The notes: generated by a model from the sequence alone, not told the origin. A stretch of 64,000 nucleotides of DNA from Microbacterium atlanticum (GCF_015277815.1 NZ_CP063813.1:2604001-2668000); one strand, 5' to 3'. Positions 31,046-39,730 are shown, counted from the stretch's first letter. Numbers and translations: made by a program.

Positions 31046-31708
31046 GTGACACCCGAGCTCGCCGCCCGCATCGTCGCGGACTCCCGCGACCGGGTCGCCT
31101 GGGTGCGCGCGCGGTCCCGCGGGATCACCGCGACCGATGTCGCGACGCTGACCTCCGAGAAGGCCATCGGCCGCGCGGCCGACGCGAAGCTCATGGGCTC
31201 GGGGTTCTCGGGCAACGCCTACACCGCGCACGGGCGCGCCCGCGAGCCGGAGATCGCCGCGTGGGTGGCTGCCACGCACGGCATCCGTCCGTCGTCGGCC
31301 CTCTTCCACGCCGTGGTCGAGAAGCGCCACCTGGCCACCCCCGACGGCATCGCCGTCGACGGGGCGGGGCGCATCATGCTCGCCGAGATCAAGACGACGA
31401 ACAAGGCGTGGCGCAGCATCCCCCGCTCGTACCTGCGCCAAGTGTGGTGGCAGCAGCACGTGCTCGGCGCCGAGCGCACGCTCGTCGCGTGGGAGCAGCA
31501 CGACGGCTTCGTGCCGGTCGACGACGAGCCGCGCTGTGCCTGGGTCGACCGGGACGAAACCGAGATCGCCAAGCTCGTGCGCCTGGCGACCGCGCTCATC
31601 GACGAGCTCTACCTGCGCACGATGCGCTCGCGGCGCAGCGATGAGCGGATGCCGCACCGCGCGGCTTCGCCCCGCGAGCCGTTCCGCGCGCTCGCCCTCG
31701 CCGACTGA
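31046..31708 (+). CDS. YqaJ-type (lambda exonuclease-like) nuclease
   Basis: 220 residues from a GTG. The YqaJ viral recombinase fold is visible: GITATDVATL, REPEIAAWV with Glu67, LATPDGI with Asp100, and AEIKTT with Glu114 and Lys116 (the PD-(D/E)xK active site), then SYLRQVWWQQHVLGAERTLV. Such nucleases resect DNA 5'-3' in phage recombination, usually beside a RecT/Bet annealase. Here it stands alone among chromosomal genes, with no other phage genes. TACGGT at 31034-31039 is 6 nt before the GTG, which suggests a leaderless start. Confidence 0.85.
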   Translation: MTPELAARIVADSRDRVAWVRARSRGITATDVATLTSEKAIGRAADAKLMGSGFSGNAYTAHGRAREPEIAAWVAATHGIRPSSALFHAVVEKRHLATPDGIAVDGAGRIMLAEIKTTNKAWRSIPRSYLRQVWWQQHVLGAERTLVAWEQHDGFVPVDDEPRCAWVDRDETEIAKLVRLATALIDELYLRTMRSRRSDERMPHRAASPREPFRALALAD

Positions 31709-31714
31709 GTCGCC

Positions 31715-32218
31715 TCAGCGAAGGGTCGTGATGAGGCGGGTGGAGGCATCCCACACCCGCAATCCCACCGCCTGGCCCACGATGTGCGGAGCCGTGATGT
31801 GGCGCATCGCGGTCGCGAGCCGCTCGGCGGTGAGCCCTCGGGCCAGGGTCATGTGGGGAGTCCACCGGTCGATGCCGGTGTTCGAGTAGTGCGGCTCGGG
31901 TCTTCCCGCGAGCTCCGCGACCGCCCGGTGGATCGCCAGCAGCGGCGCGCTGACCACGACGTGGCGCGCCAGCACGTACCGGTTCTTGTGTCCGAGCAGC
32001 ACGACGCCGCCGAGCTCCACCGCGACCGGGAGCATGTCGGCGACGGCGGCGAACGCGGACGGCTCGAGCGCATCCCGCACGGCCAGCGTGATGTGCGGCC
32101 GGTTGCTCGGCGCGGGGTTGCGCCCCGAGCTCGGCAGATCGGCCGCGAGGAGCCGATCCCAGTCCTCGCGCACCGTGCGGTCCACCTGCTCGTCCGGCAG
32201 CAATTCGACGCTGAACAC
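31715..32218 (-). CDS. 2'-5' RNA ligase/cyclic phosphodiesterase family protein
   Basis: 167 residues from a GTG. Two HxT motifs, HIT at residues 42-44 and HMT at 122-124, define the 2H phosphoesterase superfamily that includes LigT/ThpR, which opens cyclic 2',3' phosphates or joins 2'-5' linkages in RNA. The substrate is unknown. It converges on the YqaJ gene with a 6-bp gap and is divergent from the MarR-controlled exporter. GAGG lies upstream as an RBS. Confidence 0.82.
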   Translation of the reverse strand: MFSVELLPDEQVDRTVREDWDRLLAADLPSSGRNPAPSNRPHITLAVRDALEPSAFAAVADMLPVAVELGGVVLLGHKNRYVLARHVVVSAPLLAIHRAVAELAGRPEPHYSNTGIDRWTPHMTLARGLTAERLATAMRHITAPHIVGQAVGLRVWDASTRLITTLR

Positions 32219-32336
32219 GTTCTCATCCTCGTGCCTATGCCACGCGCGGGCTCCGTGCCCGCCGGTACCACCGCAAGCGCGGGGACGGATGCCGCTGCCG
32301 ACGAGCGCAGTCGGATCCAGCCGTGTCCGGCGTTTA

Positions 32337-32352
32337 GTTGATCGAGATCAAC
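32337..32352. promoter_or_regulatory. MarR operator site 1
   Basis: GTTGAT-CGAG-ATCAAC is a perfect inverted repeat with 6-bp arms and overlaps the -35 box TTGATC. The same arms recur at site 2, 28 bp away centre to centre, and match the TTGAT/ATCAA type of MarR sites. Confidence 0.75.
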
Positions 32353-32366
32353 GACATTGCTATAGT
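32338..32366 (+). promoter_or_regulatory. Promoter of the MFS-marR operon
   Basis: TTGATC (32338-32343), 17-bp spacer, TATAGT (32361-32366): near-consensus for sigma-70. Both hexamers are covered by palindromic operators, a clear repression layout. Confidence 0.8.
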
Positions 32367-32382
32367 TGATTCACATCAACTA
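32363..32382. promoter_or_regulatory. MarR operator site 2
   Basis: TAGTTGAT-TCAC-ATCAACTA is a perfect palindrome with 8-bp arms overlapping the -10 box and the start point. Together with site 1 it should allow the MarR protein to shut off its own operon until a ligand binds. Confidence 0.78.
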
Positions 32383-32451
32383 TTCACGTGTACGCAGAGT
32401 GACGGCCACGCGCGGCCGCGATGCGCCGCCACGTTGCACGCAAGGATCTCC

Positions 32452-34185
32452 ATGACTTCGACCAACCCCGCGACGGGTACCGTCGCCGCCGGAGACAAGC
32501 GCCGCCACCGTCAGGTGCTGCAGGCGCTCACCGGCCTTCTCCTCGGCATGTTCGTGTCGATGCTCGCCTCGACCGTGGTGTCGACCTCGCTCCCGGTCAT
32601 CGTCCACGATCTCGGCGGCGACCAGGCGGCCTTCACGTGGGTCGTCACCGCGACGCTGCTCACCACCGCGATCTCGACCCCGGTCTGGGGGAAGCTCGCC
32701 GACCTCTTCAACCGCAAGCTGCTCATCCAGCTCGCCATCGTGCTGTTCGTGCTCGCCACCGCGGCCGCCGGGTTCGCGCAGGACACGGCGACGCTCATCG
32801 CCTTCCGCGCGGTGCAGGGCATCGGCGCGGGCGGCCTCGCCGCGCTCAGCCAGGTCATCATGGCCGACATCATCAGCCCTCGCGAGCGGGGCCGCTACAT
32901 GGGCCTGTTCGGGGCGGTCATGGCCGTCGCCACCGTCGGCGGCCCACTCCTGGGCGGCTTCATCACCGACACGATCACCTGGCGCTGGAACTTCTTCATC
33001 GCCCTGCCGTTCGCGGTCGCCGCTCTCGTCATCATGCAGCGCACCCTGCACCCGCCGGCCCGCCCGAAGCAGAAGGCGAGGATTGACTACCTCGGCATCG
33101 TGCTCCTGTCGGCGGCCGTGTCGCTGCTGCTGATCTGGATCACGGGCGCCGGCAAGGACGACGACTGGTGGAGCACCGAGACGATTCTCATGGTGGGCGG
33201 CGCCCTCCTGGCCGGTGCGCTCTTCGTCGTCGTCGAGCTGCGCTCGGCGGAGCCGCTGGTGCCGCTGACGCTGTTCCGCGATCGCACCTTCACACTGGCC
33301 GTCGTGGCCTCGATCTCCATCGGCATTGCCATGTTCGGCACGTCGGTGTTCCTCAGCCAGTACATGCAGCTGGCCCGCGGCGCGACCCCGACCGAGGCGG
33401 GACTGATGACCATCCCGATGATCGGAGGGCTGCTGATCGCGTCGATCGCGATCGGCGGACTGGTGACCCGTTACGGGCTCTGGAAGCCGTACCTCATCCT
33501 GGGCGGCGTGCTGCTGATCGCGGGATCGTTCCTCCTGTCGACGATCCACTACGACACGAACTTCGCACTCGTCTCGCTGTACATGTTCCTGCTCGGCGCG
33601 GGCGTCGGCATGACGATGCAGAATCTCGTGCTGATCGTGCAGAACACCGCGAAGCCGACCCAGATCGGCGTCGCGAGCTCGGGCGTGACCTTCTTCCGCA
33701 GCCTCGGCGGCACGATCGGCGTGTCGGTGATGGGTGCCGTGCTCGCGGCCTCGGCGACCGACCTGTTCATCCAGCGCAAGGACGACATCCTCGCTGCGCT
33801 CGCGCCGCTCGGGGCGAGGGGCGCCGCCGTCGGAGAGCAGCTCCGGTCGGGCACCATCCCGCAGGTGTCAGCCCTCCCCGAGGCCGTTCGCGTGATCGTC
33901 GAGGACATCTACGCCCAGGCGATCGCCCACTCGTTCCTCATCGCGGTGCCACTGGCCGTGGTGAGCCTCGTCGCGATCGCCTTCCTGCCGAACGTGCCGC
34001 TCACCCGCATGACGACGAGCGAACGCGCGCAGGCGAGCGAGGCCGACCTCGCCACGGTGTCGACAGCCGGCGGCATGAACGCCCTCACCGCCACGGCGAG
34101 CGCGGACGGGGATGCCGCCACCGGCGCCGCCGGGGACGCCGAGGGGTCGCTCCCGCAGGCGGACGAGGCATCCGTCCGCCGCTAA
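32452..34185 (+). CDS. DHA2-family MFS drug exporter
   Basis: 577 residues from ATG 32452 with an AAGGA RBS; an upstream in-frame ATG at 32338 lies within the promoter and is rejected. About 14 transmembrane helices, with motif A GKLADLFNRKLLIQL and motif C-like AVATVGGPLLGGFITDTITWRWNFFIALPFA. It belongs to the EmrB/QacA-like drug:proton antiporters of the cytoplasmic membrane. The Ala/Asp/Glu-rich C-terminal tail of ~60 residues is cytoplasmic. The gene is coupled (TAATG) to a MarR regulator, and two palindromes on its promoter imply induction by a toxic ligand. Confidence 0.92.
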   Translation: MTSTNPATGTVAAGDKRRHRQVLQALTGLLLGMFVSMLASTVVSTSLPVIVHDLGGDQAAFTWVVTATLLTTAISTPVWGKLADLFNRKLLIQLAIVLFVLATAAAGFAQDTATLIAFRAVQGIGAGGLAALSQVIMADIISPRERGRYMGLFGAVMAVATVGGPLLGGFITDTITWRWNFFIALPFAVAALVIMQRTLHPPARPKQKARIDYLGIVLLSAAVSLLLIWITGAGKDDDWWSTETILMVGGALLAGALFVVVELRSAEPLVPLTLFRDRTFTLAVVASISIGIAMFGTSVFLSQYMQLARGATPTEAGLMTIPMIGGLLIASIAIGGLVTRYGLWKPYLILGGVLLIAGSFLLSTIHYDTNFALVSLYMFLLGAGVGMTMQNLVLIVQNTAKPTQIGVASSGVTFFRSLGGTIGVSVMGAVLAASATDLFIQRKDDILAALAPLGARGAAVGEQLRSGTIPQVSALPEAVRVIVEDIYAQAIAHSFLIAVPLAVVSLVAIAFLPNVPLTRMTTSERAQASEADLATVSTAGGMNALTATASADGDAATGAAGDAEGSLPQADEASVRR

Positions 34186-34655
34186 TGTCGATCACGATGA
34201 GCACCCCAGACACCCGAGCGGCGCGCACCGAGGCGGTGCGCGCCCTCGAGGCGGAGTTCGGAGAGCTGATCAGCCGCTTCCGCCGTGTCATCAGCGAGAA
34301 CGCGAACCGGCTGAGCCCGGGCATGCTGCCCGCTGCGTACAAGGTGTTCACCACGATCGTCCGACGGCCGGGGATCACGACGTCCGCACTCGCCGAGACC
34401 CTCCTGGCCGACAAGGGACAGATCAGCCGCACCGTGCGCGAGCTCGAGCAGCTGGGCCTCATACAGCGCACGCCCGACCCCGATGACGGCAGGTCCCACC
34501 AGCTCTCGCCGACCGCCTTCGGGCTGGAGCGCCTCGCCGAGGCGCGCGCTCCGCACGAGAGCGCCCTGGTCGACGCACTCGAGGAATGGCCTCTGGAGGA
34601 CATCCGCAACCTCACGCGGCTGCTGCACGCCCTCACCGCGGGCGAGACACCCTAG
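34185..34655 (+). CDS. MarR family transcriptional regulator
   Basis: 156 residues if the ATG overlapping the MFS stop (TAATG) is used; an ATG 12 bases later is possible. Winged-helix features: AYKVFTTIVRRPGITTSALAETLLADKGQISRTVRELEQLGLIQRTPDPDDGRSHQLSPTAFG, the DxRS/DGR wing included. MarR proteins bind DNA as dimers and leave it when a phenolic or drug ligand binds. The GTTGAT...ATCAAC sites ahead of the exporter gene are its likely targets. Confidence 0.9.
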   Translation: MSITMSTPDTRAARTEAVRALEAEFGELISRFRRVISENANRLSPGMLPAAYKVFTTIVRRPGITTSALAETLLADKGQISRTVRELEQLGLIQRTPDPDDGRSHQLSPTAFGLERLAEARAPHESALVDALEEWPLEDIRNLTRLLHALTAGETP

Positions 34656-34803
34656 CGTGCGGGCATTCGGACGCCCACCCGTCCGGCGGGCCTGCCGCTG
34701 GGCTTAGCACCGGCGTAACACGGGCGAGACGTGGGCGAGGTTGACTGGTGTCACCGGGATGGAATCTCGTGCCGACGACGGCACGCCCGCGGAAGGAGTG
34801 ACG

Positions 34804-35829
34804 ATGAGGATCCGGCCGCTGCGATCGACGCCCGAAGCCCCGCTCACCGAGGTGACCGCACCCCCGGACGCCATGCGGGCGATGGTCGTGGACGCGCCGG
34901 GCGCGCCCGACGCGCTGCGTGAGGCATCCGTACCCGTCCCCTCCCCCGTGCTCAGCGAACTGCTCGTGCGCGTGGTCGCAGCCGGCGTGAACCCCATCGA
35001 CGCCAAGACGCGCTCGGGCGCCGGCGTGTCGGCCGCGATCGGCTCGTTCCCCGCCACGCTGGGCTACGACTTCAGCGGCATCGTCGTGAAGAGCCCGTAC
35101 GAGTCGCATCCCTTCCCGCCGGGCACCGAGGTGTTCGGCATGGCGGCCTTCCCCCGCACCCCCGGCGCCTACGCCGAGTACGTCGTCGCCCCGACGCTGT
35201 CGGTCGCGCGCAAGCCGTCCTCACTGTCGCATGTCGAGGCGGCGGGGGTCCCGCTGGCGGCGCTGACGGCCTGGGGGCTCGTGGTCGAGACTGCCCATGC
35301 GCACGAGGGGCAGCGGGTGCTGATCCACGCCGGCAGCGGCGGGGTGGGGCACTTCGCGGTGCAGTTCGCCGCCTACTTCGGGGCGCACGTGACGGTGACG
35401 ACCTCGGCCCGCAACGCCTCCTGGCTCCGCGAGCTCGGGGCGGCCGTCGTCATCGACTACACGACCACGCGCTTCGAGGAGGTGGTGGCCGAGGTCGACG
35501 TCGTGATCGACCTGGTCGGGAACGTCTCGGGCGACACCGGCACGCGCTCGCTCGCGGCGCTGCGCCCGGGCGGCCTCTACGTCCTGGTCCCGACCGGTTC
35601 GTGGCCCGGCTACGCCGCGGCGGCCGCTGCGGTCGGCGTCCGCGCGACGTCGTATAAGGTGATCCCCGACGGCGGATCGCTAGCCACGATCGCCCGCCTG
35701 CTGGACTCCGGGGCGGTGCAGGTCTACATCGAGCGGGTGTACGAGCTGCCGGAGGCCGCCGCGGCGCACCGCGCGATCGAGGCCGGGCACACCCGCGGCA
35801 AGCTCGTCCTCCGCATGAGCGACGGCTGA
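34804..35829 (+). CDS. NADPH:quinone oxidoreductase-like zinc-less MDR dehydrogenase
   Basis: 341 residues from ATG 34804, with RBS GGAAGGAG; the earlier ATG at 34741 is not supported. Medium-chain dehydrogenase/reductase fold: GVNPIDAKTR, TLGYDFSGIVV, GAYAEYVVAP, PLAALTAWGLV and the nucleotide loop VLIHAGSGGVGHFAVQFA, without the structural zinc cysteines. It would reduce quinones or enones with NADPH. It follows marR by 148 bp and TTGACT at 34741-34746 could be its -35, so separate transcription is possible; a detoxification role with the exporter is inference. Confidence 0.87.
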   Translation: MRIRPLRSTPEAPLTEVTAPPDAMRAMVVDAPGAPDALREASVPVPSPVLSELLVRVVAAGVNPIDAKTRSGAGVSAAIGSFPATLGYDFSGIVVKSPYESHPFPPGTEVFGMAAFPRTPGAYAEYVVAPTLSVARKPSSLSHVEAAGVPLAALTAWGLVVETAHAHEGQRVLIHAGSGGVGHFAVQFAAYFGAHVTVTTSARNASWLRELGAAVVIDYTTTRFEEVVAEVDVVIDLVGNVSGDTGTRSLAALRPGGLYVLVPTGSWPGYAAAAAAVGVRATSYKVIPDGGSLATIARLLDSGAVQVYIERVYELPEAAAAHRAIEAGHTRGKLVLRMSDG

Positions 35830-35831
35830 GC

Positions 35832-36725
35832 TCACGGCACGGGGGCGAGCACCCGGCGACCCTCGGCGACGATCGCCTCGGCGATGGCGTCCAGCAGCGG
35901 GGATCGGAGATTCCACTGCTGCCAGTGCAGGACGACGTCCACCCCCGGCCCGCCGAGCAGCACGAGCTCGCCGCGGTCGAGCGCGGCGTGCGACTGGAAG
36001 CGCGGCAGCATCGCCCAGCCGAGGCCGAGTCGCACCGCCGTGGCGAAATCGTTCGACGCCGGAACGTAGTGACGCGGCGGGCGTGCGGGGTCGACGCCTT
36101 GTGCCGTCAGCCACTCGTTCTGGAGGTCGTCGCGGCGGTCGAAGTCGACCACGGGTGCTGCGGCGAGGGCAGCGGAGCGGTCGCCGGTCAGCCAGCGTTC
36201 CGCGAAGGTCGGCGTGGCGACGGCCTCGTACCGCATGGCGCCCAGCACGGATGCGCGGCAGCCCGGCACTGGCGCGGCTCGCGAGGTCACCGCGCCCATC
36301 ACCGTCCCCGACTCCAGCAGGCCGGCCGTGAAGTCCTGGTCGTCGCGGTGCAGGTCGAAGACGACCGGATGCCGCTGCGAGAGGCGGGCGAGCGGCTCGA
36401 GGAACCACGTCGCCAGGGAGTCGGCATTGACCGCCAGGGGCACGCTCGCGAGCGCCGTGTCACCCGGATCCCCGCCGAGCTCGGCGAGTGCATCGTGCTC
36501 GAGCAGCGTCGTCTGTCGAGCCAGGCGGATCACCGTCCGTCCGGCCTCGGTGGGCCGCGCGGGCTTCGACCGCACCAGCAGCAGTCGGCCGAGCTGCTCC
36601 TCGAGCGCCTTCACCCGCTGGCTGACGGCGGAAGGCGTCAGATGGAGGCGCCGGGCCGCGGCGTCGAGCGTGCCCTCGTCGACGACGACGGCCAGGGTCT
36701 GTGCCAGTTCGAACGGGATGCGCAT
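35832..36725 (-). CDS. lysG: LysR-type regulator, LysG/ArgP family
   Basis: 297 residues. N-terminal LysR helix-turn-helix FELAQTLAVVVDEGTLDAAARRLHLTPSAVSQRVKALEEQLGRLLLVRS, the ArgP/LysG form, then an effector domain with VPLAVNADSLATWF. LysG/ArgP activates the lysine/arginine exporter gene when basic amino acids accumulate. It is divergent from the LysE gene with a 71-bp gap, the classic LysG-LysE arrangement. Confidence 0.9.
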   Translation of the reverse strand: MRIPFELAQTLAVVVDEGTLDAAARRLHLTPSAVSQRVKALEEQLGRLLLVRSKPARPTEAGRTVIRLARQTTLLEHDALAELGGDPGDTALASVPLAVNADSLATWFLEPLARLSQRHPVVFDLHRDDQDFTAGLLESGTVMGAVTSRAAPVPGCRASVLGAMRYEAVATPTFAERWLTGDRSAALAAAPVVDFDRRDDLQNEWLTAQGVDPARPPRHYVPASNDFATAVRLGLGWAMLPRFQSHAALDRGELVLLGGPGVDVVLHWQQWNLRSPLLDAIAEAIVAEGRRVLAPVP

Positions 36726-36761
36726 CGTAAGTGCTGCTGATGCTACTGAAGAACCGTGAGC

Positions 36762-36790
36762 TGGACTACACGTCGGCGGGTTCGTACCGT
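36762..36790 (+). promoter_or_regulatory. lysE promoter
   Basis: TGGACT (36762-36767), 17-bp spacer, TACCGT (36785-36790), then 6 nt to the GTG start at 36797. This points to a leaderless lysE transcript, controlled by LysG from the short shared intergenic region. Confidence 0.6.
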
Positions 36791-36796
36791 CGAAGC

Positions 36797-37498
36797 GTGC
36801 TCTCCCCGCTCGTCGCCGGCCTCGGTCTCGGCTTCTCGCTCATCATCGCCATCGGCGCGCAGAACCTCTTCGTGCTCCGCCAAGGCATGCGCCGCGAGCA
36901 CGTGCTGGCGGTGGCGACCGTGTGCGCCGTCTCCGACGCGCTCCTCATCGCGCTGGGTGTATCAGGAATCGGTCTCGTGCTTCAGGCTGTGCCGTGGCTG
37001 GTCGACGTCGTCCGGTGGGCGGGCGCGACGTTCCTGGTCACCTACGGCGTGCTCGCGGCGCGGCGCGCATGGCGTCCGTCCGGCCGTGCGCTGGGCGGCG
37101 CCGACCCGACCCCGACCCCTCCGTCGGCCGGGAGCGACCCTGACGCCGGATCAGGCGCCGAGTCGCCGGCATCCGTCTCCGCCCGCACGACGACCGCCGC
37201 CCCCCGCACGCGGCTGAGAGTCGTGCTTCTCACCTGCCTCGCGTTGACGTGGCTCAACCCCCACGTCTACCTCGACACGGTGTTCCTGCTCGGCGGAGTC
37301 GCGAACACGCACGGCGATCAGCGCTGGCTGTTCGCCGCCGGCGCCATGGCCGCCAGCGTGATCTGGTTCTTCGGTCTCGCCGTCGGCGCGCGGCTGCTCG
37401 GCCGCTGGCTCTCGACACCGCGCGCGTGGCGCATCCTGGACGCCGTGATCGCGGTCGTCATGATCGCACTGGGCGTGGGCCTCGTGCTGCCGCACTGA
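36797..37498 (+). CDS. lysE: LysE/ArgO family basic amino acid exporter
   Basis: 233 residues from GTG 36797. Five to six transmembrane helices with the family motif GLGLGFSLIIAIGAQNLFVLRQGMRREHVLAVATVCAVSDALLIALG and ALTWLNPHVYLDTVFLLGG. It exports lysine and/or arginine. A 45-residue polar Pro/Ser/Ala-rich loop sits between TM3 and TM4, in the usual place but longer than in E. coli ArgO. Starts further upstream are excluded by the well-placed -10 box. Confidence 0.88.
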   Translation: MLSPLVAGLGLGFSLIIAIGAQNLFVLRQGMRREHVLAVATVCAVSDALLIALGVSGIGLVLQAVPWLVDVVRWAGATFLVTYGVLAARRAWRPSGRALGGADPTPTPPSAGSDPDAGSGAESPASVSARTTTAAPRTRLRVVLLTCLALTWLNPHVYLDTVFLLGGVANTHGDQRWLFAAGAMAASVIWFFGLAVGARLLGRWLSTPRAWRILDAVIAVVMIALGVGLVLPH

Positions 37499-37533
37499 GC
37501 GGTCCGCGTCGAAGATGCGTCGTCACGCCCGCG

Positions 37534-37887
37534 TCAGCCGTCGATCTCTTCCTTCCGGGCGACGACCATCGCCCGCACCACCTCATCCGGAAGCGGATGC
37601 TCCGGCTGGAACCGGATCGTGCCCTTCTCCAGGCCGATGCCCGGGTGATCCGCGAGGGCGCCGGCGACGGCGGTGACGGCGGCCGGACTGAAGGGGTACA
37701 CACCGATGTGCTTCTTCGCGCGCATGACCGAGACCAGCGGCTTGCCGCGGTACACCAGCGCCGGCATCCCGTAGCCGGAGCCCTGCTCCGACTCGGGCAC
37801 CTCCTCCCGGGCGATCGCGTAGATCCGCTCGATCGAGGGTCGGTCGGCGCGGTCGAGCTCCTCCAGCAGATCGTCCACCGTTCCCAT
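37534..37887 (-). CDS. DUF1801 (iron chaperone-like) protein
   Basis: 117 residues from ATG 37887, with AAGGA 9 bases upstream. The sequence SIERIYAIAREEVPESEQGSGYGMPALVYRGKPLVSVMRAKKHIGVYPFSPAAV and LEKGTIRFQPEHPLPDEVVRAMVVARKEEI is the YdhG/DUF1801 fold, sometimes annotated as iron chaperone by distant similarity to frataxin. True function unknown. Divergent from the acylphosphatase gene. Confidence 0.82.
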   Translation of the reverse strand: MGTVDDLLEELDRADRPSIERIYAIAREEVPESEQGSGYGMPALVYRGKPLVSVMRAKKHIGVYPFSPAAVTAVAGALADHPGIGLEKGTIRFQPEHPLPDEVVRAMVVARKEEIDG

Positions 37888-37947
37888 GCAGGCATCCTTG
37901 CATCGCCCCCTCCCCCGCTCCACCCCCGGGCAGGGCACGATGGACGC

Positions 37948-38223
37948 ATGAGACGCGTGCACGTGACGGTCCGCGGCGAGGTGCAGGGCGTGGGCTACCG
38001 GTACACCCTGCGCATGGTCGCGCGCGAAGCGGGTGTCGCCGGCTGGGTGCGCAACCGGCACGACGGCTCCGTCGAGGCCGAGGTCGAGGGCACTCCCGGT
38101 CAGGTCGACGAGGTGCTCGCGTGGATGGCCGAGGGACCCCCGGGTTCGCTCGTGGAGTCGGCGACGGTGACGGATGCCGCCCCCACCGGTGAGCGCGGCT
38201 TCGAGGTGCGACCGACCGGCTGA
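37948..38223 (+). CDS. Acylphosphatase
   Basis: 91 residues. VRGEVQGVGYRYTLRMVAREAGVAGWVRNRHDGSVEAEVEG contains the catalytic Arg18 and Asn36 of acylphosphatases, which hydrolyse carboxyl-phosphate bonds such as acetyl phosphate. Full length for the family. The end is 8 bases from the convergent cystine ATPase gene. Confidence 0.9.
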   Translation: MRRVHVTVRGEVQGVGYRYTLRMVAREAGVAGWVRNRHDGSVEAEVEGTPGQVDEVLAWMAEGPPGSLVESATVTDAAPTGERGFEVRPTG

Positions 38224-38230
38224 CGGCCGG

Positions 38231-39052
38231 TCACTCCTCTTCGAACGGGCGCAGCAGGCGATGGACGAATCGCCGCGTGCGCTCGTGCCGGGGGTCCGTG
38301 AACAGCTCCTTGGGCGCGCCGCGTTCCACGACGACGCCCCCGTCGAAGAACAGCACCTCATCGGCGACCTGACGGGCGAACGCCAGCTCGTGGGTGACGA
38401 TGAGCATCGTCCATCCCTCTTCCGCGAGCTCCTTGAGCACGAGCAGCACCTCGCCGACCAGCTCGGAGTCCAGCGCGCTCGTGGGCTCGTCGAAGAGGAG
38501 CAGCGAGGGCTGCAGCGCGAGCGCGCGGACGATCCCGACGCGCTGCTGCTGACCGCCGGACAGCTCGAACGGGTAGGCGTCGCGCTTCTCGCTCAGCCCC
38601 ACCCGCTCGAGCAGGGCCTCCGCGCGGGCGACCGCCTCGGCCTTCGGCACGCCGTGCGCGTACACCGGCCCCTCGATCACGTTCTGCAGCACCGTCCGAT
38701 GGGGGAAGAGGTTGTGGTGCTGGAAGACCATGGCCGAACGGTCGCGCAGCGCGATGCGGTCCGCTTTCGACACCGGCTGGGCGAAGTCCACCCTCGGTCC
38801 TTCGGCGAACGACACGGTGCCGGCCTCTGGGGTCTCGAGGCCGTTGAGCGACCGGAGCACGGTCGTCTTGCCCGAGCCGCTCGGACCGATGAGCACGACG
38901 ACCTCACCGCGGCGCACCTCGAGATCCACGCCGTCGAGGACGCGATTGTCGCCGAAGCTCTTCGTCAGCCCGGTGACCGTCAACAGCGGCCGGTCGTCGG
39001 CCGGCGAAGGTGGAGCGAGGGCGTCGTCGTGCGAGGGGTCAATGGGCGACAT
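38231..39052 (-). CDS. Polar amino acid (cystine-type) ABC transporter ATP-binding protein
   Basis: 273 residues; a 20-residue polar N-terminus precedes the ATPase. Walker A GPSGSGKT, Q-loop MVFQHHNLFPHRTVLQNV, signature LSGGQQQR, Walker B LLLFDEPTSALD and H-loop IVTHE. The set is typical of the GlnQ/TcyC group; permease and binding protein in the operon look like L-cystine transporters (TcyABC/FliY-YecS). Start overlaps the permease stop by 14 bases. Confidence 0.88.
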   Translation of the reverse strand: MSPIDPSHDDALAPPSPADDRPLLTVTGLTKSFGDNRVLDGVDLEVRRGEVVVLIGPSGSGKTTVLRSLNGLETPEAGTVSFAEGPRVDFAQPVSKADRIALRDRSAMVFQHHNLFPHRTVLQNVIEGPVYAHGVPKAEAVARAEALLERVGLSEKRDAYPFELSGGQQQRVGIVRALALQPSLLLFDEPTSALDSELVGEVLLVLKELAEEGWTMLIVTHELAFARQVADEVLFFDGGVVVERGAPKELFTDPRHERTRRFVHRLLRPFEEE

Positions 39053-39707
39053 AGCGGTCGAGCCTCCGTTCGAGCGCGCTCTGTCCGGTGGAGAGCACCA
39101 GGCAGATCAGCCAGTAGATGAGGGCCGCCTCGAGGTAGATCGGGAGCACCTCGAACGAGAACGCGGCGATCTGCTGCGCCTGGCGGAACATCTCGGTGAC
39201 CAGGATCGTGGACGCCAGCGAGGTGTCCTTGACCAGCGAGATGAAGGTGTTCGACAGGGGCGGCACCGAGACGCGGGCCGCCTGCGGCAGCACGATCCTG
39301 GTGAGGGTGCGGGTCTGCGAGTAGCCGACGGTGTGCGCGGCCTCCCACTGCCCCTTCGGGACGGAGAGGATCGCCGCTCGGACGATCTCAGCGGCGTACC
39401 CGCCGACGTTGAGCGAGAAGGCGATGATCGCCGCCGGCCACGGGTCGATGACGACCCCGACCGACGGCATCCCGTAGAAGATGACGAAGAGCTGCACGAG
39501 CAGCGGCGTGCCGCGGATCACCGAGACGTAGAAGCGCCCGATGTTCGACAGCACGCGGTTACGCGACAGCCGCAGCAGCGCGACCGCCACGGCGATCACC
39601 ATGCCGAGCGCGAACGAGGCGAGGGCGAGCGGGATCGTGCCGGTGATCGCGGCCAGCAGCAGCGGCCAGAACGAATCGACGAGCAGTGACCAGATGCTTT
39701 CGTCCAT
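39039..39707 (-). CDS. Polar amino acid (cystine-type) ABC transporter permease
   Basis: 222 residues with the HisM/GlnP-type permease pattern: FYVSVIRGTPLLVQLFVIFYGMP and the coupling motif GQWEAAHTVGYSQTRTLTRIVLPQAARVSVPPLSNTFISLVKDTSLAS. The sequence is close to the cystine permeases TcyB/TcyL. Acts as a homodimer in the membrane with the ATPase downstream and binding protein upstream. AGGAGAG RBS. Confidence 0.88.
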   Translation of the reverse strand: MDESIWSLLVDSFWPLLLAAITGTIPLALASFALGMVIAVAVALLRLSRNRVLSNIGRFYVSVIRGTPLLVQLFVIFYGMPSVGVVIDPWPAAIIAFSLNVGGYAAEIVRAAILSVPKGQWEAAHTVGYSQTRTLTRIVLPQAARVSVPPLSNTFISLVKDTSLASTILVTEMFRQAQQIAAFSFEVLPIYLEAALIYWLICLVLSTGQSALERRLDRYVAH

Positions 39708-39730
39708 GGGCTCTCCTCCTGCGCGGCAGA

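Noticed and set aside
28941..31708. Possible prophage or defence island
   Set aside because: An orphan YqaJ nuclease and an AbiEi-like protein lie near each other, but there is no integrase, attachment site, phage structural gene or toxin; neighbours are ordinary metabolic genes.
32338..32451. ATG 38 codons upstream of the DHA2 exporter start
   Set aside because: The ATG overlaps the -35 box and operator; the ATG at 32452 has the RBS.
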